Positions 53,637-63,891 are shown, numbered from the stretch's first letter. The stretch: 64,000 nt of DNA from Funiculus sociatus GB2-C1 (GCF_039962115.1 NZ_JAMPKJ010000016.1:35040-99039), one strand, 5' to 3'. The notes: generated from the letters alone by a model not told the origin. Translations and numbers: made by a program.

Positions 53637-54926
53637 ATGAGGATATTATGCCTGAGTAATGGTCATGGAGAGGATGCGATCGCTTGTGCGATTTTGCAAC
53701 AACTCCAGCAACAGTCTGATTCTCTAGAATTAGCTGCTTTACCATTAGTGGGCGATGGACGCGCTTACGCCCAGTTGGATATCCCGATCATTGGCAAGGT
53801 GCAAACGATGCCCTCCGGTGGCTTTATATACATGGATGGGCGGCAATTGGCGCGAGATGTCAAAGGCGGTTTGCTGCAACTTACTCTCGCCCAGTACCAA
53901 TCGATCCGCCAATATTGCAAACGCGGCGGAGCAATCTTGGCAGTGGGGGATATTGTACCGCTGCTCTTTGCCTGGTTGAGTGGCGTTCCTTACGCTTTTG
54001 TCGGCACCGCTAAGTCAGAATACTATTTGCGAGATGAAGCTGGAATATTGCCGCGTCGGTCGCGGCAAGAGCGTTGGGAAGGTTGGTCGGGTTCTGTATA
54101 CTTGCCTTGGGAGCGTTGGCTAATGAGTCGTCGGCGTTGCAAGGCGGTTTTTCCCAGAGATGGACTGACAACTGAGACTTTACAAAAGTTCTCTATCCCT
54201 GCTTTGGATTTGGGGAACCCGATGATGGACGGTTTGGAACCTTCTAGACGACCATCGGTATTTTATGCCTCAGATATTGAACTGCAAGAAACTAAGCGAT
54301 CGCTTATTATTACTCTTCTCCCAGGTTCTAGACCACCAGAAGCTTACGCGAATTGGCAGCAAATTCTTCAGTCTTGCCTTAGCTTAATGAAGGCGTTTTC
54401 ACCTCGTCCGGTGATGTTTTTAGGCGCGATATCACCAGGATTAAATTTAGAACCGCTGCGTCAAAGTCTGGAATTACAAGGCTGGCACGAGCAAAATGAT
54501 GAAGGCGGTAAATTAGATACTTCATCGTTTACTGTTCATCCCTCGGAAGTGGTATTTAAAAAAGAAAATGGCACTGTAATTCTTACCCAAGATGCTTATA
54601 ACGATTGCTTGCATCAGGGAGATTTAGCGATCACTATGGCTGGTACAGCTACAGAACAGTTTGTCGGTTTGGGGAAACCTGCGATCGCCCTTCCCGGTAA
54701 TGGCCCACAATTTACCCCAGCCTTTGCCGAAGCTCAATCTCGTCTTTTAGGGCCATCGTTAATTCTAGTTGACCAGCCAGCTAAAGTTGCCCATGTCGTA
54801 CAGCAGGTACTACGCGACCCCGACCGACTGCAACTAATTGCTGAAAATGGTCTTCGCCGTATGGGAGAATCAGGTGCCGCGTGTCGCATTGCCTCCTGTC
54901 TGCTAGAGCGTTTGGGAAGAAGATGA
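53637..54926 (+). CDS. Lipid-A-disaccharide-synthase-related protein
   Basis: 429 residues from ATG 53637 with a near-perfect GGAGGAGG six bases upstream. Glycosyltransferase-B type: N-terminal half with LCLSNGHGEDAIACAI, and C-terminal half with ITLLPGSRPPEAYANW, DLAITMAGTATEQFVGLGKPAIALPG. The motifs match a cyanobacterial and plastid LpxB-like family rather than true LpxB. The role may be a glycosyl transfer to a lipid. Divergent from Omp85 with a 285-base spacer. The start is unambiguous. Confidence 0.85.
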   Translation: MRILCLSNGHGEDAIACAILQQLQQQSDSLELAALPLVGDGRAYAQLDIPIIGKVQTMPSGGFIYMDGRQLARDVKGGLLQLTLAQYQSIRQYCKRGGAILAVGDIVPLLFAWLSGVPYAFVGTAKSEYYLRDEAGILPRRSRQERWEGWSGSVYLPWERWLMSRRRCKAVFPRDGLTTETLQKFSIPALDLGNPMMDGLEPSRRPSVFYASDIELQETKRSLIITLLPGSRPPEAYANWQQILQSCLSLMKAFSPRPVMFLGAISPGLNLEPLRQSLELQGWHEQNDEGGKLDTSSFTVHPSEVVFKKENGTVILTQDAYNDCLHQGDLAITMAGTATEQFVGLGKPAIALPGNGPQFTPAFAEAQSRLLGPSLILVDQPAKVAHVVQQVLRDPDRLQLIAENGLRRMGESGAACRIASCLLERLGRR

Positions 54927-55149
54927 GCGGGCATTTTGTATTTTATTATGCTAGAGAGTAGCTGTAGGTATTACCATCTTTATAGAGGCAACTTGTTTTC
55001 GCTTTCAAACCGTGGGAAATCCTCTGAAACCTCTCTCAGGCATAGGACTTATCTCCTAAGAGGTAATTTTAGAATTAATTGCCCACTTTTGCCAATAAAC
55101 AGATTGTTTTGGTTCAACTAAGCAGTTGATTATTGAGGTATCAAAATCC

Positions 55150-55557
55150 ATGTATAAAATTGGTGTATTGGATGATGATGAAACCTGGTGTTTGATAATC
55201 GAGCGCTTTTTAAGTAAAGAATTTGAAGTTTTTACCTATAAAAGGGTTTTTACTTTTTTACAAGAAGTAAATCAATATGATTTAGTAATCGTGGATTTTT
55301 CTATCCCTCCTGCCCAATATGAAAAAGGCATGGATGGCTCGGAAATAATCATGCACATAAAAAAAACTTCTCCTACCCCTCCTTTGTTAGTTTTAGTAAC
55401 AGGATTTATAAGCACTACTAACTTAGAAGTGGGTCAAGAAATTTGTCCGGAAGCCGATGCTTTTATCGCTAAGGATGCCGGAATAGATGCAATTTTAAAA
55501 GAAATCAAACGCCTCCTTGCTTCTAAAGAAAAAGAAAATAACCCTCTAGCAGGATGA
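55150..55557 (+). CDS. Receiver-domain protein
   Basis: 135 residues from ATG 55150 (a TTG eight codons earlier is less likely). Acidic residues VLDDDE, phosphoacceptor Asp49 in VIVDFSIPP, Thr in LVTGFIS and Lys in IAKDAG are present, so it should be phosphorylated. The loop after the Asp (PPAQYEKGMDG) is longer than usual. There is no output domain. No kinase is adjacent, so its partner is elsewhere. It stands alone between two spacers with repeats. Confidence 0.8.
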   Translation: MYKIGVLDDDETWCLIIERFLSKEFEVFTYKRVFTFLQEVNQYDLVIVDFSIPPAQYEKGMDGSEIIMHIKKTSPTPPLLVLVTGFISTTNLEVGQEICPEADAFIAKDAGIDAILKEIKRLLASKEKENNPLAG

Positions 55558-55594
55558 GCCACCCGCCCGCTTGGGTAGAGGCTAAATAATTCTT

Positions 55595-55707
55595 GTTGTC
55601 CGTTAGCGTTTGAAGGTTTGAAGGTTGGAAAGTTATTAGATTACCTCTAGTCAACGTTTCAACTTTCCAACTTTCTAACTTGACAACTCTTCGCGGACAA
55701 CGGACAA
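55595..55707. repeat. Nested inverted repeat
   Basis: TTGTCCGTT (55595-55603) is inverted at 55699-55707, and inside it GGTTGGAAAGTT is inverted as AACTTTCCAAC. It lies between convergent genes and may act as a terminator. Confidence 0.5.
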
Positions 55708-55753
55708 AAAAACGAGCAATTGATATTGCAATTTAAAGACGTGAAAGCGCTGC

Positions 55754-56479
55754 TTAGGTGTTCTTGACCAATACCCCAGCTTCTCGCTGGATCGGGAGAA
55801 CATCTAAAATATCAGTTTGAGCGCAATATTTAAGGTCTTCGAGACAGTCCAAACGTAGAAGCCTTTGACCGTGGCTGGCGTGGTGGAATAACTCTAGTAA
55901 ATTGTCCTGCCACTGGCGATAAAGAGCGATCGCGCCAAACACTTCATCATTTCCCATGTCTACATTTGCTTTGTCTGCAAGGGCAGAAGCGATCGCGCCA
56001 GCACACACCGTATCCTCTAGGGAAAAACTGCCTTCCCAACCAGAACCCAACAACCATACATTCTCTGGTTGCCGATCCAAAAGATACTGCACTGCTGCTT
56101 GACGATTGATCAACGCAGCCGCCAGAACAACAGGAGATTCTTGCACTCGTTGCAGGGCGCGGGTGCCATTCGTGGTACTGATAAATAACCGCCGTCCCTG
56201 TACCCGTTCTGGAGTGCAATCAAGCGGAGAGTTGCCCAAATCGCAGCCAGTCACCTTAGCGCCACCTCGTTCCCCAGCACGCAGCCGCAGATCCGGCTCC
56301 CATTCTTCGCTGAAGAGCATCAATTTTTCCATATCGCTAAAGACTTGGACAGCCTCGGCACCAGCGTTTAGCGCTGTAGCAATGGTAGTGGTGGCACGCA
56401 GCACATCGATAGCGATCGCGCAGTCGGGAACACTATCTGGGGGCGTGAGTTCAGGGGTATGGTAAACAAATAATCTCAC
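55754..56479 (-). CDS. comB: 2-phosphosulfolactate phosphatase family protein
   Basis: 241 residues, the usual length. Landmarks: [51 protein letters not shown] and [19 protein letters not shown], with acidic residues that bind magnesium. In archaea ComB removes phosphate in coenzyme M synthesis. Cyanobacteria carry this family without coenzyme M, so the true substrate may be another phosphorylated hydroxy acid. The gene is single. Confidence 0.9.
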   Translation of the reverse strand: MRLFVYHTPELTPPDSVPDCAIAIDVLRATTTIATALNAGAEAVQVFSDMEKLMLFSEEWEPDLRLRAGERGGAKVTGCDLGNSPLDCTPERVQGRRLFISTTNGTRALQRVQESPVVLAAALINRQAAVQYLLDRQPENVWLLGSGWEGSFSLEDTVCAGAIASALADKANVDMGNDEVFGAIALYRQWQDNLLELFHHASHGQRLLRLDCLEDLKYCAQTDILDVLPIQREAGVLVKNT

Positions 56480-56716
56480 AAGCTAACTACACCTACAACG
56501 AAAGCTGCCGAGTAACATCTTACCTTTATCAGTGTCACTCAATAGCAACGCTCATCCTAAGGCGTTGCACGTATCCCTTGGCAACATCTAGCTATTATTT
56601 ATTGAGCCTCGGTTTTTATGCTTGGTTTTCAGGCTATTTGCGTTATTTAATATTATTCTTAAACCCTATTCCTGTTAATTTTGCCGAGCTAGCTTTAAAT
56701 ATTTTGTTTTCTCAAT

Positions 56717-57223
56717 TTAGGTAGCCGAAAGTCTCGCCAAAGCTTCCTTCATTGCTGGTGGCAACTGGCGCATAATCTTACCCTTGTCCCGGTCAACCAC
56801 TACCAAAGTAACCCGCGCCGTAGCAAATAGAGTTTGTCCATCGGTAGATTGAATTTTGTAATCCCAATTAATTCGCACACCCTCGATTTCTGCCATCCGC
56901 GCCCTGACCACAGCCGTCATTCCCATCTGAATCGGTCGGTGGTAGCGCAAAGAAAGATCGACAACTGGCATATCGCATCCTAAGGCTACCAGTTCGGAAA
57001 AGTTGATGCCAATTGAACGCAAGCATTCCACCCGCGCTTCTTCCAACCAAGCAATATAGGAACCATGCCAGACAATGCCACCATAATCAGTGTGGTGAGG
57101 TTGCGCCCTTACTGGATATTCAAACCAGTTCTCGGTCGTTGCTGTCAGAGACAGGTTTTCGATAGCCCCAGTGGGCGGGAGTGATGGTGTTTGCGGTTCT
57201 TGTGACACGTTGCCAATCTTCAC
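56717..57223 (-). CDS. Acyl-CoA thioesterase (hotdog fold, YbgC/FadM type)
   Basis: 168 residues with one hotdog domain (about 32-150): YPVRAQPHHTDYGGIVWHGSYIAWLEEARVE includes the catalytic Asp (HTDYGGIVWH); DLSLRYHRPIQMGMTAVVRA and ATARVTLVVVDRDKGKIMRQLP follow. It hydrolyses an acyl-CoA thioester; the chain is not told. Aromatic-acyl thioesterases such as the DHNA-CoA enzyme are an alternative. N-terminal 25 residues are polar and may be disordered. Confidence 0.88.
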   Translation of the reverse strand: MKIGNVSQEPQTPSLPPTGAIENLSLTATTENWFEYPVRAQPHHTDYGGIVWHGSYIAWLEEARVECLRSIGINFSELVALGCDMPVVDLSLRYHRPIQMGMTAVVRARMAEIEGVRINWDYKIQSTDGQTLFATARVTLVVVDRDKGKIMRQLPPAMKEALARLSAT

Positions 57224-57571
57224 TCAATACACGATCTGGATTTTAACATCGTCGGGAAGTTCCTACTTGCAGAATTGGCAGTACAAGTGGGGATGATTCG
57301 TTGGCTTTTTTACTAAGGGGTGGGAGAGGGTGAGAAATGTGTAAGCTTGATGCCTTAGCAAAAGTGGAATATTTGACAACCCACAATAGCAATATCCAGC
57401 TAAAGACGGAAATCTGCTTTTTGAACTAGCCCCATACCGAAGGCCGTGATACCTTTAAAAATGGTGCGAGCGTCCTGTAACAACAGGACGAAAAGAAAAC
57501 CCCTGGCAGAAACTCGACATCTTCTAAAAGCCGAGTGTAAAGATTATAGATATTTAGGATACAATCCTATA

Positions 57572-58816
57572 ATGAGAATCGTCCGCCAGTATCGAGTGCG
57601 CCCAACTCAACACCAGTTAGTTACAATGAAGGAGTGGATAGGAGCGCTCAGATGGCAGTGCAATTATCGGTTAGCTGAAGGCTTTAAGTGGTGGAAGCAA
57701 AACCGTTGTAAAATTGGCGGCGATGACACAAGCAGTTGTGCGATCGCACCGCTAAAAAACAGTCGAAACTACTACATCCAAAAGCGCCACTTTAAAAAAA
57801 CCAACGAGTTATTCCCATTCTATAAAAACATTTTTTTTCATTGGTTACAAAACTGCGTTGAGCAGGTGGCAATCCCTCGATACAATCGGAAAGCCCAGAA
57901 GCAAATTGAGCGATTACAGCTTCAGTTGTATCGCCATCAGGGTAGTAAGCATCAAGTTAAAATCAAACAACTTGAATTGGCACCTGTAAAGCTGGCTTCC
58001 CAACGTCAAAATTTTCGCTCCCAAACTGCTAAGTGGCTGTTGAAGCAATTGATGGTTGTTGATAAAGACTTGAATACCAAAAAACTCGCCCCAAGCAAAT
58101 TGACATTTGTTACTGGTGCGGTAGAGGAGCAATTCTTATCTATCGTGGCGATCGCAACTGCGGTGGAGAGCAACTTACCATTCGGATGCTTGAATGCGCG
58201 AGGGGAGAATTGCCTATGGGCCATAAATCAAAAAGATTTTGGCGGCGATGCGGTTTTCAAGCCGCAGGCTAACAGATGGTATTTCTGTCCTAATTGCGGA
58301 CTGGATCTCGAACGAGATGAAAGCGCAGTTAGGAAGGTGGAAAAAAAAGCGGTGGGCATCTTGTCTGGAGGCCGGATCGGGAGAGAAAAAAAAGCTCCTG
58401 TTGAGGGAGTATCCCTGTTTTGGAAAAATGCCCGACGACTAAAGGATACTGTTGGTCAATTCCCGAAAGGGCAGACCCTTCCCCGAAACAGGGAGGGGGT
58501 TGCAGGCTCCCCCTTCCGAGAACAAAAATTCTTCCCCCTCTTATACAGAGGGGACTGGGGGATGGGGTTGTCTGACGCTAACAGTATCTTAAAGTCGCGG
58601 CTCTCGCGTCCAAGCCTGCTTTTGCGGGCTTTAGGTAAGCCTGGGTCAGCAGGCTTAGACGCGAGAGCATCAAGGCAAAAAAGCCTGTGGGTATGTATGC
58701 AAAATTGGGATGCAGCCCTTGTTGCAGCGAAAAACCCCAAAATAACCCGTAAGGTTCAGCAGGGGGATACGTCACCGAAAATCGGGTTAAGTCGTCCGCT
58801 AAGCAATTTTGTTTAA
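57572..58816 (+). pseudogene. Dead TnpB (IS200/IS605 OrfB) relic
   Basis: The frame is open but the protein is broken. The start MRIVRQYRVRPTQHQLVTM and WKQNRC are typical TnpB, and AIPRYNRKAQKQIERLQLQL and RQNFRSQTAKWLLKQ match the helix bundle. The stretch between about residue 94 and 98 lacks some 130 residues, with the first RuvC Asp (usually IGIDxG). The catalytic Glu is lost (VVDKDLNT in place of xxEDLN), and only the second CxxC of the zinc ribbon (FCPNCGLDLERD) remains. The end (from about 58440) is repeat DNA. A TnpB nuclease could not work. A hairpin GTCCTG-TAACAA-CAGGAC (57471-57488) may mark the old left end. Confidence 0.72.
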
Positions 58817-58842
58817 AAATCAGAGTCTGGAGGTATCTTTCC

Positions 58843-59385
58843 ATGTCAATTCGTCTATATGTAGGCAATCTGCCCAAAGAAGAAGTAGACCGTCAAGAGT
58901 TACAAACGATGTTTGGGGAAATGAGTGATTCCGTTTCCACCAAAGTGATTAAAGACCGTAAAACTGGTAAATGCCGAGGGTTTGCTTTTGTAACCGTGAA
59001 AACGGATGAATTGGCTGATGAAATTATTGAAAAGTTCAACGGTCAGATGTTCAAAGAAAGCCCTTTGAAAATAGAAAAGGCATTGCCGAGAGCTAAGGGT
59101 GAAGGGGAAGAGGAGGCTCCCCGTCCCCCAGCTCCAGCTCCCATTAAAGACAGCAACAAAGCCAGCGGTGGTGGCGAGCGTAGCGGTGGTGGCGAGCGTA
59201 CTGAGCGCAGCAGCGATCGCCCAAGCGGCGGCGGCGGCGGTCGTCGTGGCGGCACCAAGAAGTCTCGACGCTCTGATAATGCTACCGTTAATGTTAATGC
59301 TGATTCAGACGCTTTTCAACCAGATCCCCGCTGGGCTGGGGAATTGGCAAAGCTGAAGGAGCTTTTGGCTGCACAAAGCAATTAG
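58843..59385 (+). CDS. RNA-binding protein with one RRM domain
   Basis: 180 residues. RRM at about 1-82 with RNP2 (LYVGNL) and RNP1 (KCRGFAFVTV); then an acidic/Pro linker (GEGEEEAPRPPAPAP), a Gly/Arg-rich stretch (ASGGGERSGGGERTERSS, GGGGGRRGG) and a C-terminal helix (DPRWAGELAKLKELLAAQ). The RRM differs from the short cold-inducible Rbp proteins by the 'RxLYVGNL' start and a longer tail. A GGAGG site lies ahead of the ATG. It probably acts on cytoplasmic RNAs. A very strong terminator follows. Confidence 0.93.
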   Translation: MSIRLYVGNLPKEEVDRQELQTMFGEMSDSVSTKVIKDRKTGKCRGFAFVTVKTDELADEIIEKFNGQMFKESPLKIEKALPRAKGEGEEEAPRPPAPAPIKDSNKASGGGERSGGGERTERSSDRPSGGGGGRRGGTKKSRRSDNATVNVNADSDAFQPDPRWAGELAKLKELLAAQSN

Positions 59386-59403
59386 TCATTAGTCACCGAA
59401 AAC

Positions 59404-59457
59404 TTGTAAGGTGGGCAATTTGTTAGGTTTTAACAAATTGCCCACCTTACAATTTTT
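59404..59457 (+). terminator. Strong terminator after the RRM gene
   Basis: A 22-base perfect stem from TTGTAAGGTGGGCAATTTGT to its inverse (59431-59452), then TTTTT. It also serves the convergent gene ending at 59479. Confidence 0.85.
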
Positions 59458-59478
59458 AAACCTGCAAACGCCAACAGA

Positions 59479-59901
59479 CTACTGAGTAATAGGAACTTGC
59501 AACCAGTCTTGCAGGTGGTGTTGTAACTTCAATGCAAATTCTGGTCGCTGGTTAAAATGTTCGGTGCGAACCGGCTTGCGATCGCTATCCAGAGTCCAGC
59601 CGTAATCGCTGCTTAAGCGCAATTTGCCCTGCCAGTCAGAAACTGAGACAATTAGCGCACTGGCAGGGCTATTGTCTATCCCTTGAACCCGAAACACGTA
59701 GTTAAAGGTATTTTGGCTGGCGGCTGCAACCGTGGAAGGCTGACCGCATTTTAGAGCAAGACGCGATCGCACTTGCTCTGTTAGGTCTGGTTTCTCTAAA
59801 TCTAAGAGAGTTTTTACTGCTAAGGTCAGAGCAAAATAAAATTCTTCAACAGGAACAAATTCAAGCTGCATACACACAATATCGGTTGTAACCGTTTGCA
59901 T
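59479..59901 (-). CDS. Hypothetical protein
   Basis: A 140-residue soluble protein (ATG 59901; an internal ATG at 59871, MQLEFVPVEEF, is equally possible). No known family: FYFALTLAVKTLLDLEKPDL reads as a helix, VQGIDNSPASALIVSVSDWQGKLRLSSDYGWTLDSD as strands. The start is eight bases after the stop of the EAL gene, so they form an operon, and it might assist in that signalling. No motif supports a role. Confidence 0.65.
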   Translation of the reverse strand: MQTVTTDIVCMQLEFVPVEEFYFALTLAVKTLLDLEKPDLTEQVRSRLALKCGQPSTVAAASQNTFNYVFRVQGIDNSPASALIVSVSDWQGKLRLSSDYGWTLDSDRKPVRTEHFNQRPEFALKLQHHLQDWLQVPITQ

Positions 59902-59908
59902 CTTACAA

Positions 59909-61012
59909 CTAATGGTTGTAATTATAAGAGTCGGTGTAAGACAAAAGACTTAGCGGTAAATTAACTAAATCCAAGCGTTGCTGCTGTAAAGTTATCTCAG
60001 GCATAGCCAAACCAAATCCCTGTCCATAATCTGCACCCAGTTCCCGGCAGAATTCAATATCTTCAATATCCTCAAGCCCCTCTGTCACCACTTTAATGCC
60101 AAAATTGTGAGCAGAATCCACCAAACTTGTGAGCATAACCTGCTTGAGAGCATGCTGGCTGCAACCATGCACGAGTCGCTTGTCGATTTTAATTACATCT
60201 GGACAAAATTCCATAAAGTAGTTCTCAGTAGAGGCGCAAGCGCACAAATCATCTACCGCAATGCCAAATCCCCACTCGCGCAAGCGGTTGATATTCTGCA
60301 ACAGTCTTGGACACCTCAGCAGAGCTTCCACTTCGGTTAATTCAAATACAATTTGTTCTGGTTGTAGCCCCAAATCTAAAATTTGCTTTAAGTTTTGATC
60401 TAGAGAATTAGCATCGCGAATAATCGCATTAGGTAATATATTAATAAAAAATTTTTGATTGCTTTTAGTAGCAGCAATTGAGTCTAAACAAATTGTTCGA
60501 GCTAATTCATCAAACTCACAAGCCAACTGAGTTGACATAGCTGCTTCAATCAATTGATAACCGTTGAAGTCTGCTTCCCCATCGTCTTTGGCGCGTGCTA
60601 GACATTCATAAGCGATCGCTTCGCCGGATGCCAGGTCAAAAATTGGCTGATATTTGAAAAATATACGCTGCTTTGATAAAACATGAAAAAACCAACTGTA
60701 TTTAACAGCTTTGGTAATTGTCACTATCGGTTGAGCTTTTAAAAAATCTACCAGTAAACTTGGCAAATCGCAGAGCGATCGCGCAATAAAAAAGCGCGAT
60801 CCAGCTTGGCTAATTTCAGAAAGTACCTGACTGATATTTAAGAAAATACTGGCTACCTCATTCCGACTATCTATACTTCGATAGAAAAGTTGAGGAAGGA
60901 CAGGAAGCTCCTGAAAACCAGCTTTACAAAGACAACGACTTGTTTCCCCGTCATCTGGTTGAATAATTAAATAAAGCGGGTTAATTTTTGGCACTATAGC
61001 AGATACAACCAT
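59909..61012 (-). CDS. EAL-domain cyclic-di-GMP phosphodiesterase
   Basis: 367 residues. The N-terminal domain (about 1-115) is unknown, with a Cys pair (SRCLCKAGF). EAL domain at about 120-355: YQPIFDLASGEAIAYECLARA, with Glu in ECL where EAL is usual; FFINILPNA (Asn), FELTEVEAL (Glu), AVDDLCACAST (two Asp), IKIDKRLV (Lys), VVTEGLEDI (Glu) and DYGQGFGLA (Gln). Loop 6 (DDLCACASTENYF) departs from the usual DFGxGYSSL. The metal- and substrate-binding residues look complete, so it is likely an active phosphodiesterase, though loop 6 may change regulation. It precedes the hypothetical gene in one operon. Confidence 0.87.
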   Translation of the reverse strand: MVVSAIVPKINPLYLIIQPDDGETSRCLCKAGFQELPVLPQLFYRSIDSRNEVASIFLNISQVLSEISQAGSRFFIARSLCDLPSLLVDFLKAQPIVTITKAVKYSWFFHVLSKQRIFFKYQPIFDLASGEAIAYECLARAKDDGEADFNGYQLIEAAMSTQLACEFDELARTICLDSIAATKSNQKFFINILPNAIIRDANSLDQNLKQILDLGLQPEQIVFELTEVEALLRCPRLLQNINRLREWGFGIAVDDLCACASTENYFMEFCPDVIKIDKRLVHGCSQHALKQVMLTSLVDSAHNFGIKVVTEGLEDIEDIEFCRELGADYGQGFGLAMPEITLQQQRLDLVNLPLSLLSYTDSYNYNH

Positions 61013-61309
61013 TTATTTAACTTATGTAACAAGATATACAAAACTAAAAAATACATTACGAAACCTCAGAATATCTTCTACCTGAGGGTGTAAAAGGTAT
61101 TACCAAAGGTACTATAAGTTGATTTTTAAAAAATGGGAAGAGTGCAGCCCAAATCGTTAGATTGCAGTAGCTTATGAGAGACAGCGTTGCCTCTTATGGC
61201 AAATTTCTCAGTATCAAAGTAATAAAAAGCGCACCTAGATAGTAGACTGACTGCAAGCAGCCACAGCCTGGGTATTGACCGGGGGCATAAATTCTAGGGA
61301 GTTTTCACA

Positions 61310-62020
61310 ATGAGCGCAGAACAAGATCCGGTTAAGTTAATGAAACAGGAAGTAGGTAGGGCAGCCGCCGCCCGCGTCCAGTCTGGTACGATTGTGGGGC
61401 TGGGTACAGGCTCGACCACGGCGTATGCGATCGAGTTTTTGGGCGATCGCATCAAAAAAGGCGAATTAAAAGACATCAAAGGCATCCCCACCTCATTTCA
61501 AGCCTCAGTGCTGGCAAAACAGTACGGGATACCCTTAACCACCCTTGATGAAGTTGACCACATTGATATTGCTATTGACGGAGCCGATGAAGTCGATCCG
61601 CAGCACAACCTAATTAAAGGTGGGGGTGCTGCTCACACCCGCGAAAAAATAGTAGATGCCCTGGCAGAGCAGTTTATCGTCGTCGTAGATAGCTCTAAGA
61701 TAGTTGACAGACTGGGGTCCACCTTCCCTGTCCCAGTGGAAGTGATACCCCTAGCGATGACCCCAGTCATGCGTGCCATCGAAAAATTAGGTGGTAAACC
61801 AGAACTGCGAATGGGTGTAAAAAAAGCGGGGCCAGTGATCACAGATCAAGGCAACATGGTTATTGATGTGAAATTTGACAGCATCGACAACCCAGGCGAA
61901 TTAGAAAAAACCCTAAATAACATCCCTGGCGTTTTGGAAAATGGCTTGTTCGTAGGGGTTACAGATTTAGTGCTGGTTGGTGAAGTAGTAGATGGTAAAC
62001 CCGTAATTCGCGAACTTTAG
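61310..62020 (+). CDS. rpiA: Ribose-5-phosphate isomerase A
   Basis: 236 residues. Landmarks: [71 protein letters not shown], with the catalytic Asp, Lys and Glu in DGADE...[11 protein letters not shown], and [13 protein letters not shown]. Interconverts ribose 5-phosphate and ribulose 5-phosphate in the Calvin cycle and pentose phosphate pathway. Its stop overlaps the stop of the convergent gene by a few bases, with no terminator between. Upstream is a 297-base spacer without a gene. Confidence 0.95.
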   Translation: MSAEQDPVKLMKQEVGRAAAARVQSGTIVGLGTGSTTAYAIEFLGDRIKKGELKDIKGIPTSFQASVLAKQYGIPLTTLDEVDHIDIAIDGADEVDPQHNLIKGGGAAHTREKIVDALAEQFIVVVDSSKIVDRLGSTFPVPVEVIPLAMTPVMRAIEKLGGKPELRMGVKKAGPVITDQGNMVIDVKFDSIDNPGELEKTLNNIPGVLENGLFVGVTDLVLVGEVVDGKPVIREL

Positions 62021-62550
62021 CGATCGCGTAGCACAGCTACTTCATAGTTGGGGCTGAGGATTTCTTTTCCCCCCCAACCAAAATTACAATTATTGGCTAC
62101 AATTTTTCCGGGATGAACCCCACCTTTGTATGCTGCCCGACAGAGGATGAGGGATTGACCGCCTTCGTAACCAGCCACTATAAACCCTGCTGGAATTTGT
62201 CCATTAGATGCAGCTATCCAATTAATTTGGACGCTCCGGGGTGCGGTGAGAACTTCATAGTTAGGTTGCAGAACTTCCTGTCCTCCCCAGCCAAAATTAC
62301 AATTATTGCTAACAACTTTGCCTGGATGCACCCCATTTTTGTATTTTGTTCGACAGATGTACAGGGAACTGCCATTTTCCTTGCCACCTACCACTGCTTT
62401 TGGTGGCACTTGTCCGTTAGATGCAGCAACCCAAGCAAAGGAAATTTGAAGTTGGGATAGATTCTGAGCCAGAATAGTAGAATTAGATGTCAGAATTAAA
62501 GTAATTGGTAAAACAGAGAGCGCGGCGACACGGATACTTTTTGTAGTCAT
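62017..62550 (-). CDS. Secreted protein with two DM9 (DUF3421) repeats
   Basis: 177 residues with a signal peptide (about 1-29, [21 protein letters not shown]). Two DM9-type repeats: [43 protein letters not shown] (about 38-100) and [43 protein letters not shown] (about 108-170), each with NCNFGWGG and YEV at the end. DM9 domains are best known from insects and natterin-like proteins, where they bind mannose or act in immunity. Here the protein is exported. The function in cyanobacteria is unknown; carbohydrate binding is a fair guess. Convergent with rpiA. Confidence 0.87.
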   Translation of the reverse strand: MTTKSIRVAALSVLPITLILTSNSTILAQNLSQLQISFAWVAASNGQVPPKAVVGGKENGSSLYICRTKYKNGVHPGKVVSNNCNFGWGGQEVLQPNYEVLTAPRSVQINWIAASNGQIPAGFIVAGYEGGQSLILCRAAYKGGVHPGKIVANNCNFGWGGKEILSPNYEVAVLRDR

Positions 62551-62669
62551 TGTTTCCCTTAAAAATGATTTTGTTGACTGATAAGCACAAGTCTTTTGAA
62601 TCGTGTGAAAACTCTTAGTTTTGTTAAACTACAAGCGTACTCATGCCGCTTCCTGATTAGCTCGTATTT

Positions 62670-63854
62670 ATGATGCAATATCGTCGCTTTGGGCGGACAA
62701 ATTTACAGATGCCAGTGTTTTCCTGTGGGGGAATGCGCTACCAGTTTAAGTGGCAAGATGTCCCGGCGTGGCAAATTCCGGGCGAACATCAAAAGAATCT
62801 AGAGGCAACGATTTGCCGCTCATTAGAAGTTGGAATTAATCATATTGAAACTGCTCGTGGATATGGCACCTCCGAGATGCAGTTGGGGCGCATTCTGCCA
62901 ACTTTCCCCAGAGAAAAGTTAATTGTGCAGACAAAAATCAGCCCTAAGTCAGACGCTAAGGAATTTCGGCGGGAGTTTGAAAAGTCACTTTCTTACCTGA
63001 AGTTAGATTACGTTGATTTATTGGGGCTGCATGGTATTAATACCCTCGAATTGCTGCACGATAGTATTAAACCGGGTGGCTGTCTTTCTGTGGCACGGCA
63101 GCTACAAGATCAGGGGAAGGTTAGGTTTATCGGCTTCTCGACTCACGGGCCGACCGATGTTATTGTCAAGACAATTGAAACCAATCAGTTTGATTATGTC
63201 AACCTGCATTGGTACTACATTAATCAGTTTAATTGGGCAGCAGTTGAGGCAGCTTCTCGGCACGATATGGGCGTTTTTATTATCAGTCCTTCGGAGAAAG
63301 GGGGAATGCTATTTAAACCGCCGCAAAAATTGGTGGATTTGTGCTATCCCCTCAGCCCAATCGTGTTTAATGATTTGTTTTGTTTGAGTCATCCGCAGGT
63401 GCATACTCTCAGTATTGGGGCATCAAAACCGCAGGATTTCGAGGAACATTTGAAGACTTTGCCGCTGTTGGAGAAGGCAGAGTCAGTTCTGTTGCCGATT
63501 TTAGAGCGTTTGGAGAAGCAAGCGATCGCTACTTTCGGCGAAGACTGGGTGAAAACCTGGCACGTTGGCTTACCCACACCTGAAGAAACTCCCGGCGGGT
63601 TGAATATCCAGGTGATTCTGTGGTTGAGAAATCTAGCGATCGCCTACGATATGATTGACTACGCCAAAATGCGCTACAACTTGCTAGGTAACGGCGGTCA
63701 CTGGTTTCCAGGCGCAAAGGCAGACCGAGTCAGAGAACTAGATTTGCAGCAATATCTGGCACACAGCCCCCACGCTGACCAGATTCCCGCCTTACTTGAA
63801 GACGCGCATCGGCTACTCGGCGGTCAAACTGTTAAAAGGCTTTCGCAACAATAA
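62670..63854 (+). CDS. Aldo/keto reductase
   Basis: 394 residues (ATG 62670, or 62673). Barrel part (about 1-280): [40 protein letters not shown] (catalytic Tyr; Asp replaced by Glu), IVQTKIS (Lys), DLLGLHGIN (His), and [12 protein letters not shown]-terminal extension (about 285-394), which has no 4Fe-4S motif CxxCxxC, differs from the ferredoxin-type relatives. The tetrad's Asp-to-Glu change is common in this branch. It is a different subfamily from the other reductase at 33032-34081. Single gene. Confidence 0.87.
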   Translation: MMQYRRFGRTNLQMPVFSCGGMRYQFKWQDVPAWQIPGEHQKNLEATICRSLEVGINHIETARGYGTSEMQLGRILPTFPREKLIVQTKISPKSDAKEFRREFEKSLSYLKLDYVDLLGLHGINTLELLHDSIKPGGCLSVARQLQDQGKVRFIGFSTHGPTDVIVKTIETNQFDYVNLHWYYINQFNWAAVEAASRHDMGVFIISPSEKGGMLFKPPQKLVDLCYPLSPIVFNDLFCLSHPQVHTLSIGASKPQDFEEHLKTLPLLEKAESVLLPILERLEKQAIATFGEDWVKTWHVGLPTPEETPGGLNIQVILWLRNLAIAYDMIDYAKMRYNLLGNGGHWFPGAKADRVRELDLQQYLAHSPHADQIPALLEDAHRLLGGQTVKRLSQQ

Positions 63855-63891
63855 AAGAGTGAGGAGTTTTGAATTATAACTCCTCAATATA

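Noticed and set aside
58456..58877. Minus-strand frames over the spacer before the RRM gene
   Set aside because: They read only through palindromic repeats and the dead TnpB; no family content.
59043..59258. Minus-strand Pro-rich frame
   Set aside because: Antisense shadow of the Gly/Arg-rich part of the RRM protein.
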